The position numbers and the translations under genes were made by a program. The notes beneath the pieces are model-generated. The model did not search any database. It saw only the letters and a list, made by a program, of their open reading frames with translations, and was not told the origin of the DNA. From assembly GCA_936943315.1 (NCBI GenBank), contig CAKZJM010000164.1:1-15646 (forward strand): a stretch of DNA of 15,646 bases. Reading direction: 5' to 3'. Every line of letters begins with the position of its first letter. The first letter of the stretch is position 1. Positions 6,086 to 13,580 of the stretch are shown piece by piece. The DNA is from an uncultured Methylophilus sp. (GTDB taxonomy: Bacteria; Pseudomonadota; Gammaproteobacteria; Burkholderiales; Methylophilaceae).

Positions 6086-6811
6086 ATGTTTAGCCCACTC
6101 AAATCTTGCTGCTACAACCTCCCAATCAATAATGCTAAATAGATTATTGACGTATTCGGCGCGGCGATTCTGATATTTAAGGTAGTAAGCATGCTCCCAC
6201 ACGTCAAGTACCAGAATCGGAACGACTCCCCAAGCAGTGAGTTTCTGATGATTCTCACATTGCAATACCATTAACTTCCCACTGATTGGCAAATAACCCA
6301 ACACTCCCCACCCGGCGCCTTCGACCGCTACGGTTGCGGCCGAGAGATGTGCTTTTAGCTTGTCGTATGACCCAAAGAATTTTTCAATCGCTTTAAGCAA
6401 TTCCCCTTTGGGACTAGCGCTTCTTGTGGAGAGGTTACCCCAGTAAAGAGTGTGCAGAATATGACTTGATAAGCCTAATGCCAGCTCCTTTTCATAATGT
6501 TTTACCAAAGTGAAGTCCCCGCTTTCACGAGCAAGGGCAAGATTGTCCTCGGCTTTATTGGCCGAAACCACGGCTGGTTTGTGATGAAAGTGATAATGTA
6601 GTTCGACGGTACGTGCATCTATTACTGGCTCTAATGCATCATAGGCATAAGGTAATGGCAGCAATACGTATTTGCCTGCTGCATCAACTAGCCTGTCCGG
6701 AATATATGTTCCCTGAGTGGTTGCTTCAATTGCATGTGCCACCTGACTGGCTAGAACCAAGCTACTTCCAACTGCTATTGCACTTTGCATAAAATCACGA
6801 CGAGTATTCAT
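6083..6811 (-). CDS. chrC: Tat-exported Fe/Mn superoxide dismutase, ChrC-like
   Basis: 242 residues. A twin-arginine signal (TRRDFMQSA, residues 3-11) and a hydrophobic stretch end near AHA-IE (about 27), so the enzyme should be folded in the cytoplasm and exported to the periplasm. The Fe/Mn-SOD fold follows, with metal ligands His72, His120, Asp203 and His207 (LDVWEHAYYLKY). Unusual points: the second-sphere Tyr of the family (Tyr34 in E. coli SodA) falls at Ala80, the His of the LEPHxD motif is Val63, and the Gln/His gate position is His188 (ENHQK). It follows chrA by 73 nt, in the same direction, with GGAG about 8 nt before its ATG. In Cupriavidus chromate operons ChrC is an SOD-family protein, which supports the name. 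Confidence 0.85.
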   Translation of the reverse strand: MNTRRDFMQSAIAVGSSLVLASQVAHAIEATTQGTYIPDRLVDAAGKYVLLPLPYAYDALEPVIDARTVELHYHFHHKPAVVSANKAEDNLALARESGDFTLVKHYEKELALGLSSHILHTLYWGNLSTRSASPKGELLKAIEKFFGSYDKLKAHLSAATVAVEGAGWGVLGYLPISGKLMVLQCENHQKLTAWGVVPILVLDVWEHAYYLKYQNRRAEYVNNLFSIIDWEVVAARFEWAKH

Positions 6812-6838
6812 TCTGTATTCTCCAAATTAGTTTGCAAA

Positions 6839-6874
6839 GAGTTGAATGCTCTATAAACACCACACATTCAACTC
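6839..6874 (-). promoter_or_regulatory. Intercistronic hairpin between chrA and the SOD gene
   Basis: GAGTTGAATG and CATTCAACTC (perfect 10-bp arms, 6839-6848 and 6865-6874) enclose a 16-nt loop in the 73-nt gap. There is no U-run, so it is more likely an mRNA processing, stabilising or attenuating element, or a dyad protein site, than a full terminator. Confidence 0.5.
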
Positions 6875-6884
6875 AATTAAAAAT

Positions 6885-8234
6885 TTACATTAGTAACTTC
6901 CAGATCATTCCCAATACACCACTCGCCATAATGATTGGTATCACACCTATCTTGAATCTAAATATGGCTATAAAACTCAAGGCCGCCAATAACACAGATG
7001 GCCAGTTAATTGCGCTTTCAAAGCCAGTTGGCCAAAAAACATGATAAGCAAAGAATAATGCCAGGTTCAGAATTACGCCCACGACAGCGGCTGTGATCGC
7101 ACTAAGTGGTGCAGTGAATTTCAGATTGTCATGAGTCGTTTCGATAAACGGCGCACCCATAAAAATAAAGATGAAACTGGGTAAAAACGTGAAGAAAGTC
7201 ACAATGGATGCCGCAGCGAATGCGGACGCAAAAATGGCATTAACGCCTAGAGCATGAGTCATCCAGCCACCCACGAACCCAACAAAGGTAACCACCATAA
7301 TGAGTGGGCCGGGGGTGGTCTCTCCTAGGGCGAGTCCATCAATCATTTGAGTTGGGCTTAGCCATTGGTAATGCTCGACGGCCCCTTGGAATACATACGG
7401 TAATACCGCATAAGCGCCCCCAAAAGTCATAAGCGCTGCTTTAGTGAAGAACCAACCCATTTGAGTAAGTGTGGCATTCCACCCAAACAAACTGATCAAA
7501 AATAGCATTGCTGCGAACCATATAACGAACCCTATACCAGCCATCCTCCACAATTTAGTCCAGCTGAAAAGTGCATGTGAAGGAGTCGGAGTGTCGTCGT
7601 CTATCAATGCCTTCCCATAATTTTTATCGGCTGCTCCATGGCCTCCACCAACTTTGAAAAAATGGGGTGTCTTGCGTCCACCGATATGACCAATAATGCC
7701 TGCTGCAAGAACAATGAATGGAAAGGGTAATTTGAGTAGAAAAATAGCTATAAAGGCTAATGCCGCGATGGACCACAATACTTTGTTTTTGAGTGTTCTT
7801 GAGCCTATTCTGTAGGCTGCAAACAAAACAATTGCGACCACGGCAGGCTTAATACCATATAGAACGCCTGCGACCGCAGGCACACTGCCATAGGCCATAT
7901 AAACCCAAGCAAGCCCAACCAAAATAAAAAACGATGGGAGCACAAACAATATGCCAGCGATTAATCCACCCCAGGTGCGGTGCATTAACCAGCCAATATA
8001 GGTGGCTAGTTGTTGAGCTTCCGGCCCAGGAAGCAGCATGCAGTAATTAAGGGCATGTAGAAAACGCTTTTCTGATATCCAGTGCTTTTTCTCTACCAAG
8101 TCATGATGCATGATGGCGATTTGGCCAGCTGGGCCGCCAAAGCTAATAAAGCCAAGCTTTAGCCAGTAAAGAAATGCTTCTTTAACAGAGATTGGAGGTG
8201 TGTGAGATGTTGAGTTTTTGTTTTTTTCGTCCAT
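6885..8234 (-). CDS. chrA: ChrA chromate transporter, two-domain CHR family
   Basis: 449 residues, the length of bidomain ChrA proteins. The N-terminal half has GFISFGGPAGQIAIMHHD (about 28-45), LLPGPEAQQLATYIGW (67-82) and a following glycine-rich helix. The C-terminal half repeats the pattern with ALMTFGGAYAVLPYV (267-281) and GETTPGPLIMVV (304-315). A long hydrophilic loop (about 186-225) separates the halves. Family role: efflux of chromate (and sulfate as a competitor) from the cytoplasm. The ATG at 8234 has GAGAG a few nt upstream and a structured leader ahead of it. The SOD gene follows in the same operon. No chrB regulator is present in the window, so control may rest on the leader. 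Confidence 0.92.
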   Translation of the reverse strand: MDEKNKNSTSHTPPISVKEAFLYWLKLGFISFGGPAGQIAIMHHDLVEKKHWISEKRFLHALNYCMLLPGPEAQQLATYIGWLMHRTWGGLIAGILFVLPSFFILVGLAWVYMAYGSVPAVAGVLYGIKPAVVAIVLFAAYRIGSRTLKNKVLWSIAALAFIAIFLLKLPFPFIVLAAGIIGHIGGRKTPHFFKVGGGHGAADKNYGKALIDDDTPTPSHALFSWTKLWRMAGIGFVIWFAAMLFLISLFGWNATLTQMGWFFTKAALMTFGGAYAVLPYVFQGAVEHYQWLSPTQMIDGLALGETTPGPLIMVVTFVGFVGGWMTHALGVNAIFASAFAAASIVTFFTFLPSFIFIFMGAPFIETTHDNLKFTAPLSAITAAVVGVILNLALFFAYHVFWPTGFESAINWPSVLLAALSFIAIFRFKIGVIPIIMASGVLGMIWKLLM

Positions 8235-8248
8235 AAGCTCTCATTTCG

Positions 8249-8321
8249 TGGGGAGTTTCCCCAAGATTTGAGCAGACCTTGGACGGAAATCGTCTTGAAA
8301 CGGGGAGGCTGCTAAATCCCC
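8249..8321 (-). ncRNA. Structured 5' leader of chrA, candidate cis-regulatory RNA
   Basis: On the minus strand the leader begins GGGGATTTAGCAG. GATTTAGCAG (8318-8309) pairs with CTGCT-C-AAATC (8275-8265) through ten pairs with one bulged C, extendable by two G-U pairs. Inside this arm lie a small hairpin GACG-ATTTC-CGTC (8294-8282) and a CCTCCCC segment. After it comes a hairpin TGGGGA-AAC-TCCCCA (8263-8249), followed by the ribosome site. The CCTCCCC segment could instead pair with either GGGGA, giving mutually exclusive folds of the kind used by riboswitches and attenuators. A chrB RNA motif has been described upstream of chromate-resistance genes; I cannot tell whether this is a member. 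Confidence 0.5.
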
Positions 8322-8329
8322 ATATGAAA

Positions 8330-8359
8330 ATTTTACTATATATGTACAGCTATTTTCAA
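8330..8359 (-). promoter_or_regulatory. Candidate sigma70 promoter of chrA-SOD
   Basis: TTGAAA (8359-8354) and TAAAAT (8335-8330) are 18 bp apart on the minus strand. The predicted start (about 8322-8323) falls immediately before the GGGGATTTAGCAG segment, so the structured leader would be the very 5' end of the mRNA. Confidence 0.45.
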
Positions 8360-8366
8360 CTCGCTA

Positions 8367-8390
8367 GAAATTAAAATTTCAATGTAAAAT
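8367..8390 (+). promoter_or_regulatory. Dyad and -10-like box upstream of the czcI-like gene
   Basis: GAAATT-AA-AATTTC (8367-8380) is a perfect 6+6 inverted repeat in the chrA/czcI divergent region. TAAAAT (8385-8390) lies 6 nt before the GTG start, so the czcI-like mRNA may begin at or near its start codon; no convincing -35 box is seen. The dyad may bind a metal-responsive regulator (inference). Confidence 0.3.
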
Positions 8391-8396
8391 ATCAAC

Positions 8397-8768
8397 GTGC
8401 GCCGCTTGATTCTACTGATGATGATCTGGTTGTTACCATTGCAGCCGCTCTTAGCAGCGGAGGCAGAATTCGCACATCTGCTAGAAAATCAAAGCACCCA
8501 AGAGAAAACTGTTTCACACATGAATGAGCATCTCAATCATGTATCGCATCATCATGATGATAACGGTGATTCCCACGAAGATGAGTCTTCAAAATCTATG
8601 GTTCACATGGTGAACTTTGAACATGGCCTCAACTTCTCAGTTATGCTCATTACTACAGCAGTAGATTTGATAGTCACTCAGTCTGCTGAAGTGCCCATTT
8701 TCCTCGCTCTTGAATATCACGGGCCGCCTGCGGCACCCCCCTTAAAGCCCCCTTACTTAGCCCTTTGA
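8397..8768 (+). CDS. czcI: CzcI-like histidine-rich periplasmic protein
   Basis: 123 residues from GTG; the first in-frame ATG (codon 8) would cut the signal peptide. The signal sequence MRRLILLMMIWLLPLQPLLAA closely resembles CzcI-type leaders. The mature protein has a histidine/acid-rich segment (about 41-70: HMNEHLNHVSHHHDDNGDSH and beyond) suited to Zn, Co or Cd binding, a hydrophobic stretch (about 80-105) and a proline-rich tail, PPAAPPLKPP. CzcI proteins lie first in czc operons and modulate or sense metal in the periplasm; their exact mechanism is unsettled. No Shine-Dalgarno precedes the GTG. A strong hairpin overlaps the stop codon and separates the gene from czcBA. Confidence 0.65.
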   Translation: MRRLILLMMIWLLPLQPLLAAEAEFAHLLENQSTQEKTVSHMNEHLNHVSHHHDDNGDSHEDESSKSMVHMVNFEHGLNFSVMLITTAVDLIVTQSAEVPIFLALEYHGPPAAPPLKPPYLAL

Positions 8769-8798
8769 GTGCCAGGGGATTAATCCGCCTGTGCACTC
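8767..8798 (+). promoter_or_regulatory. Hairpin overlapping the czcI-like stop codon
   Basis: GAGTGCCAGG (8767-8776) pairs with CCTG-T-GCACTC (8788-8798), ten pairs with one bulged T, capped by the palindrome GGATTAATCC. No U-run follows, so read-through into czcBA is likely; it may set the ratio of CzcI to CzcBA by attenuation or protect the upstream message. Confidence 0.5.
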
Positions 8799-8831
8799 TG
8801 CTTGTACGTTATTAACTTGCAGGGACTAACC

Positions 8832-8954
8832 ATGTATTTTTCAATTGAAGTGCTATGCCGTCATTGGTATGGCTTGCAACAAAAAACCATACTTTCATCA
8901 TTTATAACCTCTTTGGACTTTGAAGTTGTCCGAACGATTACTGGAGCTAGATAA
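8832..8954 (+). CDS. 40-aa ORF immediately upstream of czcB
   Basis: The ATG has AGGGA 6 nt upstream, and the stop TAA lies 2 nt before the czcB ATG, a good arrangement for translational coupling. The protein (starting MYFSIEVLCRHWYGLQQK) has no signal peptide or motif I recognise. It sits where czcC, the outer-membrane channel gene, normally lies, but I see no similarity to CzcC. It could be a leader peptide, a small real protein or chance. Confidence 0.35.
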   Translation: MYFSIEVLCRHWYGLQQKTILSSFITSLDFEVVRTITGAR

Positions 8955-8956
8955 TC

Positions 8957-10123
8957 ATGAAGTTTAAAAATTATCTAGTTGTTATCTTGCTCGTCGCCTT
9001 TACGGGTATTGCATCGTTCATGCTTGGACATAAATCTGGTCAGCAAGAATCCAGTGGAGCATTGTCTGCACCCGTTCAGGCTGAGCAGAAGAAAGCGCCT
9101 GATGCTTCTGAACAGATAGAAATACAAGATGCATATATCCAATCAGCTGGTATCAAGGTTGAGCAAGCTTCAAGTGGCGATATCACCACGGAAATCTTAG
9201 CTCCAGCAAAAGTTACCTCAATCCCCGGTGGTGAAGCAATTCTCATAGCCAAAGCCGCAGGCATCATCACTCAAATTAAGAAGCGTTTAGGTGACTCTGT
9301 TCAAGCCGGAGAAACTATCGCTGTTCTGGATAGTATGGAGGCCTCAAGGATGAGTGCTGAACGTACAAAAGCATATAGCGAGCTAGAGTTAGCCAAAAAA
9401 GTATATGAGCGTAAAGCGACATTGTTTGAGCACGGAGTAACCGCTAAACAAGATGTAGATACAGCACAATCTGCGTTAGCTGTCGCAGAGGCGGAAGCTG
9501 TACGAAGCAGCCAAGTAATGAAAGCTGCACACCTCTCAAATGATGGTCGTTCATTGCTTGTAGTCAGCCCCTTGACTGGGAAGATTACTGCTGAAACCGC
9601 GATAGTTGGTTCTTTTGTTCAACCTGACAGTCAATTGTTTAGAGTCGCAGACAGCAAACAGTTGCAGGTTGAGGCATTTATCACTGCTAGTGACTTAATT
9701 AAGGTTAAACCAGGTGACTCAGCTACTATTGTAGGTAGGAATGGTGTAAACATTCCGGCAAGCGTTCGATCAATCACACCCGCTGTGGATGGTGGAAACC
9801 AGATAGCGACAGCAATTCTGACCCCTGAAAAAGATCACTCCGAATTAGTCATTGGAGAAGGCTTGCAAGTCAGGCTGCACAAGAAATCAGAGAGCAATAC
9901 ATATCTGGTGATTCCTGAAGATGCCATTCAAAACTTAGATGGACGGGATGTAGTTTTCATTAAAACAAATAAGGGCTTCAAACCTCAACCAGTCGTCGTT
10001 GGAGTAAGAACAAACGGAAAGGCACAAGTGGTTTCAGGCATTGAGCCAAAGACGGAAATTGCTACACAGAATGCATTTTTGATTAAAGCAGAAATGATCA
10101 AGAACTCGGCAGAGGAAGAATAA
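8957..10123 (+). CDS. czcB: CzcB-like RND periplasmic adaptor (membrane fusion protein)
   Basis: 388 residues. An N-terminal membrane anchor (about 5-23) is followed by a low-complexity linker and a barrel-sandwich half at about 94-128 (GIITQIKKRLGDSVQAGETIAVLD). An alpha-hairpin coiled coil spans about 130-193, the second lipoyl half about 200-232 (VVSPLTGKITAETAIVGSFV), a beta-barrel about 235-305, and a membrane-proximal domain follows to the end. Such adaptors join the RND pump to an outer-membrane channel and carry metal to it. GGAG lies 10 nt upstream of the ATG. Its TAA shares one base with the czcA ATG (TAATG, 10121-10125). No long His-rich metal-binding extension is present. Confidence 0.9.
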   Translation: MKFKNYLVVILLVAFTGIASFMLGHKSGQQESSGALSAPVQAEQKKAPDASEQIEIQDAYIQSAGIKVEQASSGDITTEILAPAKVTSIPGGEAILIAKAAGIITQIKKRLGDSVQAGETIAVLDSMEASRMSAERTKAYSELELAKKVYERKATLFEHGVTAKQDVDTAQSALAVAEAEAVRSSQVMKAAHLSNDGRSLLVVSPLTGKITAETAIVGSFVQPDSQLFRVADSKQLQVEAFITASDLIKVKPGDSATIVGRNGVNIPASVRSITPAVDGGNQIATAILTPEKDHSELVIGEGLQVRLHKKSESNTYLVIPEDAIQNLDGRDVVFIKTNKGFKPQPVVVGVRTNGKAQVVSGIEPKTEIATQNAFLIKAEMIKNSAEEE

Positions 10124-13100
10124 TGGGCAACATTCTTTCATTTGCGGTTCACTACCGCTGGATGGTGCTATTCCTGACGATTATTCTGGGCGGTATTGGA
10201 GCCTGGCAGCTTAATATATTGCCTATCGATGTGACACCTGACATCACTAATAAGCAGGTGCAAATTAATACTGTTGTACCAACATTGACCCCAGTTGAAA
10301 TCGAGAAGCGGGTCACGTATCCGATTGAAACTGCTATTGCCGGCTTGAATGGAGTTGAAAACTTCCGTTCGTTTTCTCGCAACGGGTTTAGCCAGGTCAC
10401 AGTCATTTTCAAGGAAAGCGCTAACCTTTACTTTATGCGCCAACAAGTGGCTGAGCGTTTGTCACTTGCAAGGGCAAACTTGCCAGCTGGTGCCGAGCCC
10501 GTGATGGGGCCGGTATCAACAGGATTGGGTGAAGTATTCCATTACAGCGTTGAGTTTGAATACCCAAAAGGTATCAAGGCACCCAAAACTGACGGTAAGC
10601 CGGGTTGGCAAACCGATGGTAGTTTCTTAACCGAAGAAGGCCAGAAGCTTGGTGACCGTGTAGCGCAATTAGCATACTTGCGTACGGTTCAGGACTGGAT
10701 CATTCGACCACAACTTAGAACCACATCCGGCGTGGCAGATGTGGATAGCTTGGGTGGATACGTCAAACAATACGTCATCGAACCAGACCCTAACAAACTC
10801 GCGGTGTATGGCATTTCATTAATGCAATTAGGTCAGGCGCTGGAAGACAACAATGTTTCCGTCAGTGGTAATTTCATTCGCAGGTCCGGTGAAAGCTACC
10901 TTGTTAAAGCTGATGGCCGTATCAAAACCATTGATGAACTAAGCCGGGCAGTAGTGACTTCACAAAATGGTGTCCCAATCACGGTTGGGCAAGTTTCTAA
11001 GGTTAGTATTGGCGGTGATCTCAGAACAGGTGCAGCAAGCCGTAATGGTTATGAGGCTGTAATTGGTAGTGCCTTAATGTTGGTTGGGGCGAACAGCAGA
11101 ACAGTCGCAGGGGCCGTTGGTGACAAGCTGGCCGAGATCAGCAAAACACTACCACCAGGCATATTGATTGTGCCGACCTTGGACCGTTCACAGTTGGTTT
11201 TAGCCACCATCAAAACCGTCTCTAAAAATCTGGTTGAAGGGGCATTACTCGTTGTTGTCGTGCTGTTTGCGCTTTTGGGTAATTGGCGAGCAGCTGTCAT
11301 TGCCGCATTAGTGATCCCACTGTCTCTCGTCATGAGTGCCATTGGAATGAATGGTATGAACATCTCTGGCAATCTTATGAGCCTTGGGGCATTAGATTTC
11401 GGCTTGATTATCGATGGCGCTGTAATTATTGTAGAGAATGCGTTACGTCGTTTGTCTGAACGCCAAAAACATGTTGGCAGACGATTAGATATCTCCGAGC
11501 GACTAGAAGAAGTCATAGCATCATCCAAAGAAATGGTTAGGCCCACGGTCTATGGTCAAGCGGTAATCTTTCTAGTGTTTTTGCCTTGTCTGACTTTTCA
11601 GGGAGTTGAGGGCAAAATGTTTTCACCGATGGTGATTACATTGATGCTGGCCTTAGCATCTGCGTTCGTCTTGTCTCTCACATTCGTTCCAGCAATGATT
11701 GCTCTATTGCTCACAGGTAATTTTGAGGAAAAAGAAACCAAGATTGTTCAGAAGTCCAAAAGCTTATATGAACCATTATTGAAAGCAGTCATTTATAAGC
11801 CAAGTATTGGGCTGACATTCGCTGTAGTTGTGCTTGCGATTGCTGGATTGGTTTTTACCTTCGTTGGCAGTGAATTTATGCCCACACTTGACGAGCAAAA
11901 CTTGAATCTCTCATCAGTTCGGATTGCATCAACCTCGATTGATCAATCTGCTGCATTGGATTTACCAATCGAAAAAGCAGTGCTGACTCTACCCGAGGTT
12001 AAAACGGTCTATTCCAAGGCTGGTACTGCCAGTTTGGCAGCAGACCCTATGCCGCCTAATGCTTCTGATAACTACATTATCTTGAAGCCTAAGAGCGAAT
12101 GGCCTAAAGGTATTACCACCAAGCAACAGGTCATTGATCGGATTCGCGAAGTTACAAAGCCAATTGTGGGTAATAACTTCGACGTAACTCAGCCGATTGA
12201 AATGCGGTTTAACGAACTGATTGGTGGTGTACGTAGTGATGTAGCAGTCAAGCTTTACGGTGATGATGTTGAGCAACTTGCACTGACTGCAAAACGGATT
12301 TCGACTGTATTAAGAAAAACACCTGGGGCTATTGATACCCGTGTTGCTCAAACCAGTGGTTTCCCAATATTCGATATCGCATTTGATAGAGTTGCCATAG
12401 CGCGCTATGGGCTGACAGTCAAAGACGTAGCTAATACCGTTTCCGCTGCACTGGCTGGCTTACCATCTGGGCAAGTATTTGAAGGTGATCGGCGTTTTGA
12501 TGTAGTAATCCGTATGTCTGGAGAGTTACGCAATAATCTTGATGTGCTTGGGTCGTTGCCGGTTATGTTGCCATCAGGCAATCAAGCTAGTGTTCCATTA
12601 CGCCAGCTAGTGCAATTCAGGTTCACTCAAGGCCTGAACGAAGTAAGTCGTGACAATGGTAAACGCCGTATTTACATTGAAGCGAATGTAGAAGGACGAG
12701 ATCTTGGTAGCTTTGTTGCAGATGCCCAACAACGTATCGGGGCTGAGGTGAAATTACCTACTGGTTCATGGATTGAATGGGGTGGGCAATTTCAAAATCT
12801 CCAGGAGGCAACTAAGCGACTTTCATTAATCATTCCAATTTGCCTGCTGCTGATTGCGGCTGCAATTTATCTGGCCGTTGGTCATGTTGGATTGTCTGCG
12901 ATTGTCATGACAGCTGTACCTCTCGCCACTGCGGGTGGCGTTTTCGCACTTGCATTGAGAGATATTCCATTCTCTATTTCTGCTGCTGTAGGGTTCATTG
13001 CGGTATCCGGCGTCGCAGTTTTAAATGGTCTAGTGCTTGTGACGGCTATCAAGAAACGGATGGATGCTGGAATCTCTGCAGAAACAGCCATTGCTGAAGG

Positions 13101-13323
13101 CTCAATGGAGCGTGTAAGGCCTGTCATGATGACAGCTCTGGTTGCAATTCTTGGGTTTATTCCTATGGCAATCGCTACAGGCACCGGCGCGGAAGTGCAG
13201 AAACCACTAGCGACTGTAGTGATTGGCGGATTAATTACTGCAACTGCATTAACTTTATTCGTCTTACCAGCGCTTACAACCTTACTACTTAAACAAAACA
13301 AAAACACGGCTGTAAGGGCATGA
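10123..13323 (+). CDS. czcA: CzcA-like heavy-metal RND efflux pump
   Basis: 1066 residues, full length for HME-RND pumps, with TM1 at about 11-30 and the usual 12-helix plan with two large periplasmic loops. The diagnostic TM4 motif DFGLIIDGAVIIVEN (425-439) carries Asp425, Asp431 and Glu438, spaced as D402/D408/E415 of Cupriavidus CzcA. This is the divalent-cation (Zn/Co/Cd/Ni) signature, and the Cu/Ag (CusA-type) signature is absent. Proton-driven export from periplasm or cytoplasm via CzcB is the family role. It is translationally coupled to czcB. No czcC follows; the next sequence is a terminator and then unrelated genes, so the channel must be encoded elsewhere or borrowed from a TolC. 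Exact metal cannot be told from sequence. Confidence 0.93.
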   Translation: MGNILSFAVHYRWMVLFLTIILGGIGAWQLNILPIDVTPDITNKQVQINTVVPTLTPVEIEKRVTYPIETAIAGLNGVENFRSFSRNGFSQVTVIFKESANLYFMRQQVAERLSLARANLPAGAEPVMGPVSTGLGEVFHYSVEFEYPKGIKAPKTDGKPGWQTDGSFLTEEGQKLGDRVAQLAYLRTVQDWIIRPQLRTTSGVADVDSLGGYVKQYVIEPDPNKLAVYGISLMQLGQALEDNNVSVSGNFIRRSGESYLVKADGRIKTIDELSRAVVTSQNGVPITVGQVSKVSIGGDLRTGAASRNGYEAVIGSALMLVGANSRTVAGAVGDKLAEISKTLPPGILIVPTLDRSQLVLATIKTVSKNLVEGALLVVVVLFALLGNWRAAVIAALVIPLSLVMSAIGMNGMNISGNLMSLGALDFGLIIDGAVIIVENALRRLSERQKHVGRRLDISERLEEVIASSKEMVRPTVYGQAVIFLVFLPCLTFQGVEGKMFSPMVITLMLALASAFVLSLTFVPAMIALLLTGNFEEKETKIVQKSKSLYEPLLKAVIYKPSIGLTFAVVVLAIAGLVFTFVGSEFMPTLDEQNLNLSSVRIASTSIDQSAALDLPIEKAVLTLPEVKTVYSKAGTASLAADPMPPNASDNYIILKPKSEWPKGITTKQQVIDRIREVTKPIVGNNFDVTQPIEMRFNELIGGVRSDVAVKLYGDDVEQLALTAKRISTVLRKTPGAIDTRVAQTSGFPIFDIAFDRVAIARYGLTVKDVANTVSAALAGLPSGQVFEGDRRFDVVIRMSGELRNNLDVLGSLPVMLPSGNQASVPLRQLVQFRFTQGLNEVSRDNGKRRIYIEANVEGRDLGSFVADAQQRIGAEVKLPTGSWIEWGGQFQNLQEATKRLSLIIPICLLLIAAAIYLAVGHVGLSAIVMTAVPLATAGGVFALALRDIPFSISAAVGFIAVSGVAVLNGLVLVTAIKKRMDAGISAETAIAEGSMERVRPVMMTALVAILGFIPMAIATGTGAEVQKPLATVVIGGLITATALTLFVLPALTTLLLKQNKNTAVRA

Positions 13324-13424
13324 GTACTGTGGCTAAAGAGTGAATTGAGTCTGGCTTCAAAATAAAAAAGATTCCGCTCCTAGGCTAAACCCACCTACGA
13401 TGTAATCAATCTGTCCCAGAAAAA

Positions 13425-13450
13425 ACAATGCCGCTTTACAGCGGCTTTGT
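13425..13450 (+). terminator. Probable terminator of the czc operon
   Basis: ACAA-T-GCCGC (13425-13434) pairs with GCGGC-T-TTGT (13441-13450), nine pairs with one T-T mismatch and a 6-nt loop. An A-rich run precedes it and a T-rich stretch follows. It lies about 100 nt after the czcA stop and may work in both directions. Confidence 0.65.
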
Positions 13451-13460
13451 TATCTCTAAA

Positions 13461-13569
13461 TTATTTCCTGTTTTGATTGCCTTTCGCCCATCCATCTTGA
13501 ATAGCATTCTCAATTTCTTCGAGCGTTGCTACAAAGCCAAGCTTTGGCCAATAAAGAAATGCTTCTTTA
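13461..13569 (-). pseudogene. Chimeric remnant: chrA N-terminal scrap fused to an unrelated C-terminus
   Basis: On the minus strand the frame reads KEAFLYWPKLGF and continues directly as VATLEEIENAIQDGWAKGNQ, ending NRK-stop at 13461. The first part (13533-13569) matches the chrA 5' region at 8148-8184 in 35 of 37 bases, in the same orientation, and encodes ChrA residues 18-29. A stop lies just upstream in frame and no start codon is available, so it is not expressed as such. The second part resembles the C-terminus of the 103-aa protein at 2818-3129. It records a recombination that joined part of a second chrA copy to another gene. Confidence 0.7.
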
Positions 13570-13580
13570 TTTTTTTATGA

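Noticed and set aside
5838..6086. 82-aa minus-strand ORF opposite the DMT tail
   Set aside because: It is the complement of the His-codon repeats of the transporter tail and has no independent coding signal.
10123..13323. CusA-type (Cu/Ag) assignment of the RND pump
   Set aside because: The TM4 DFG-x3-DGA-x3-VEN motif is the divalent-cation type, and CusA-type pumps lack it.
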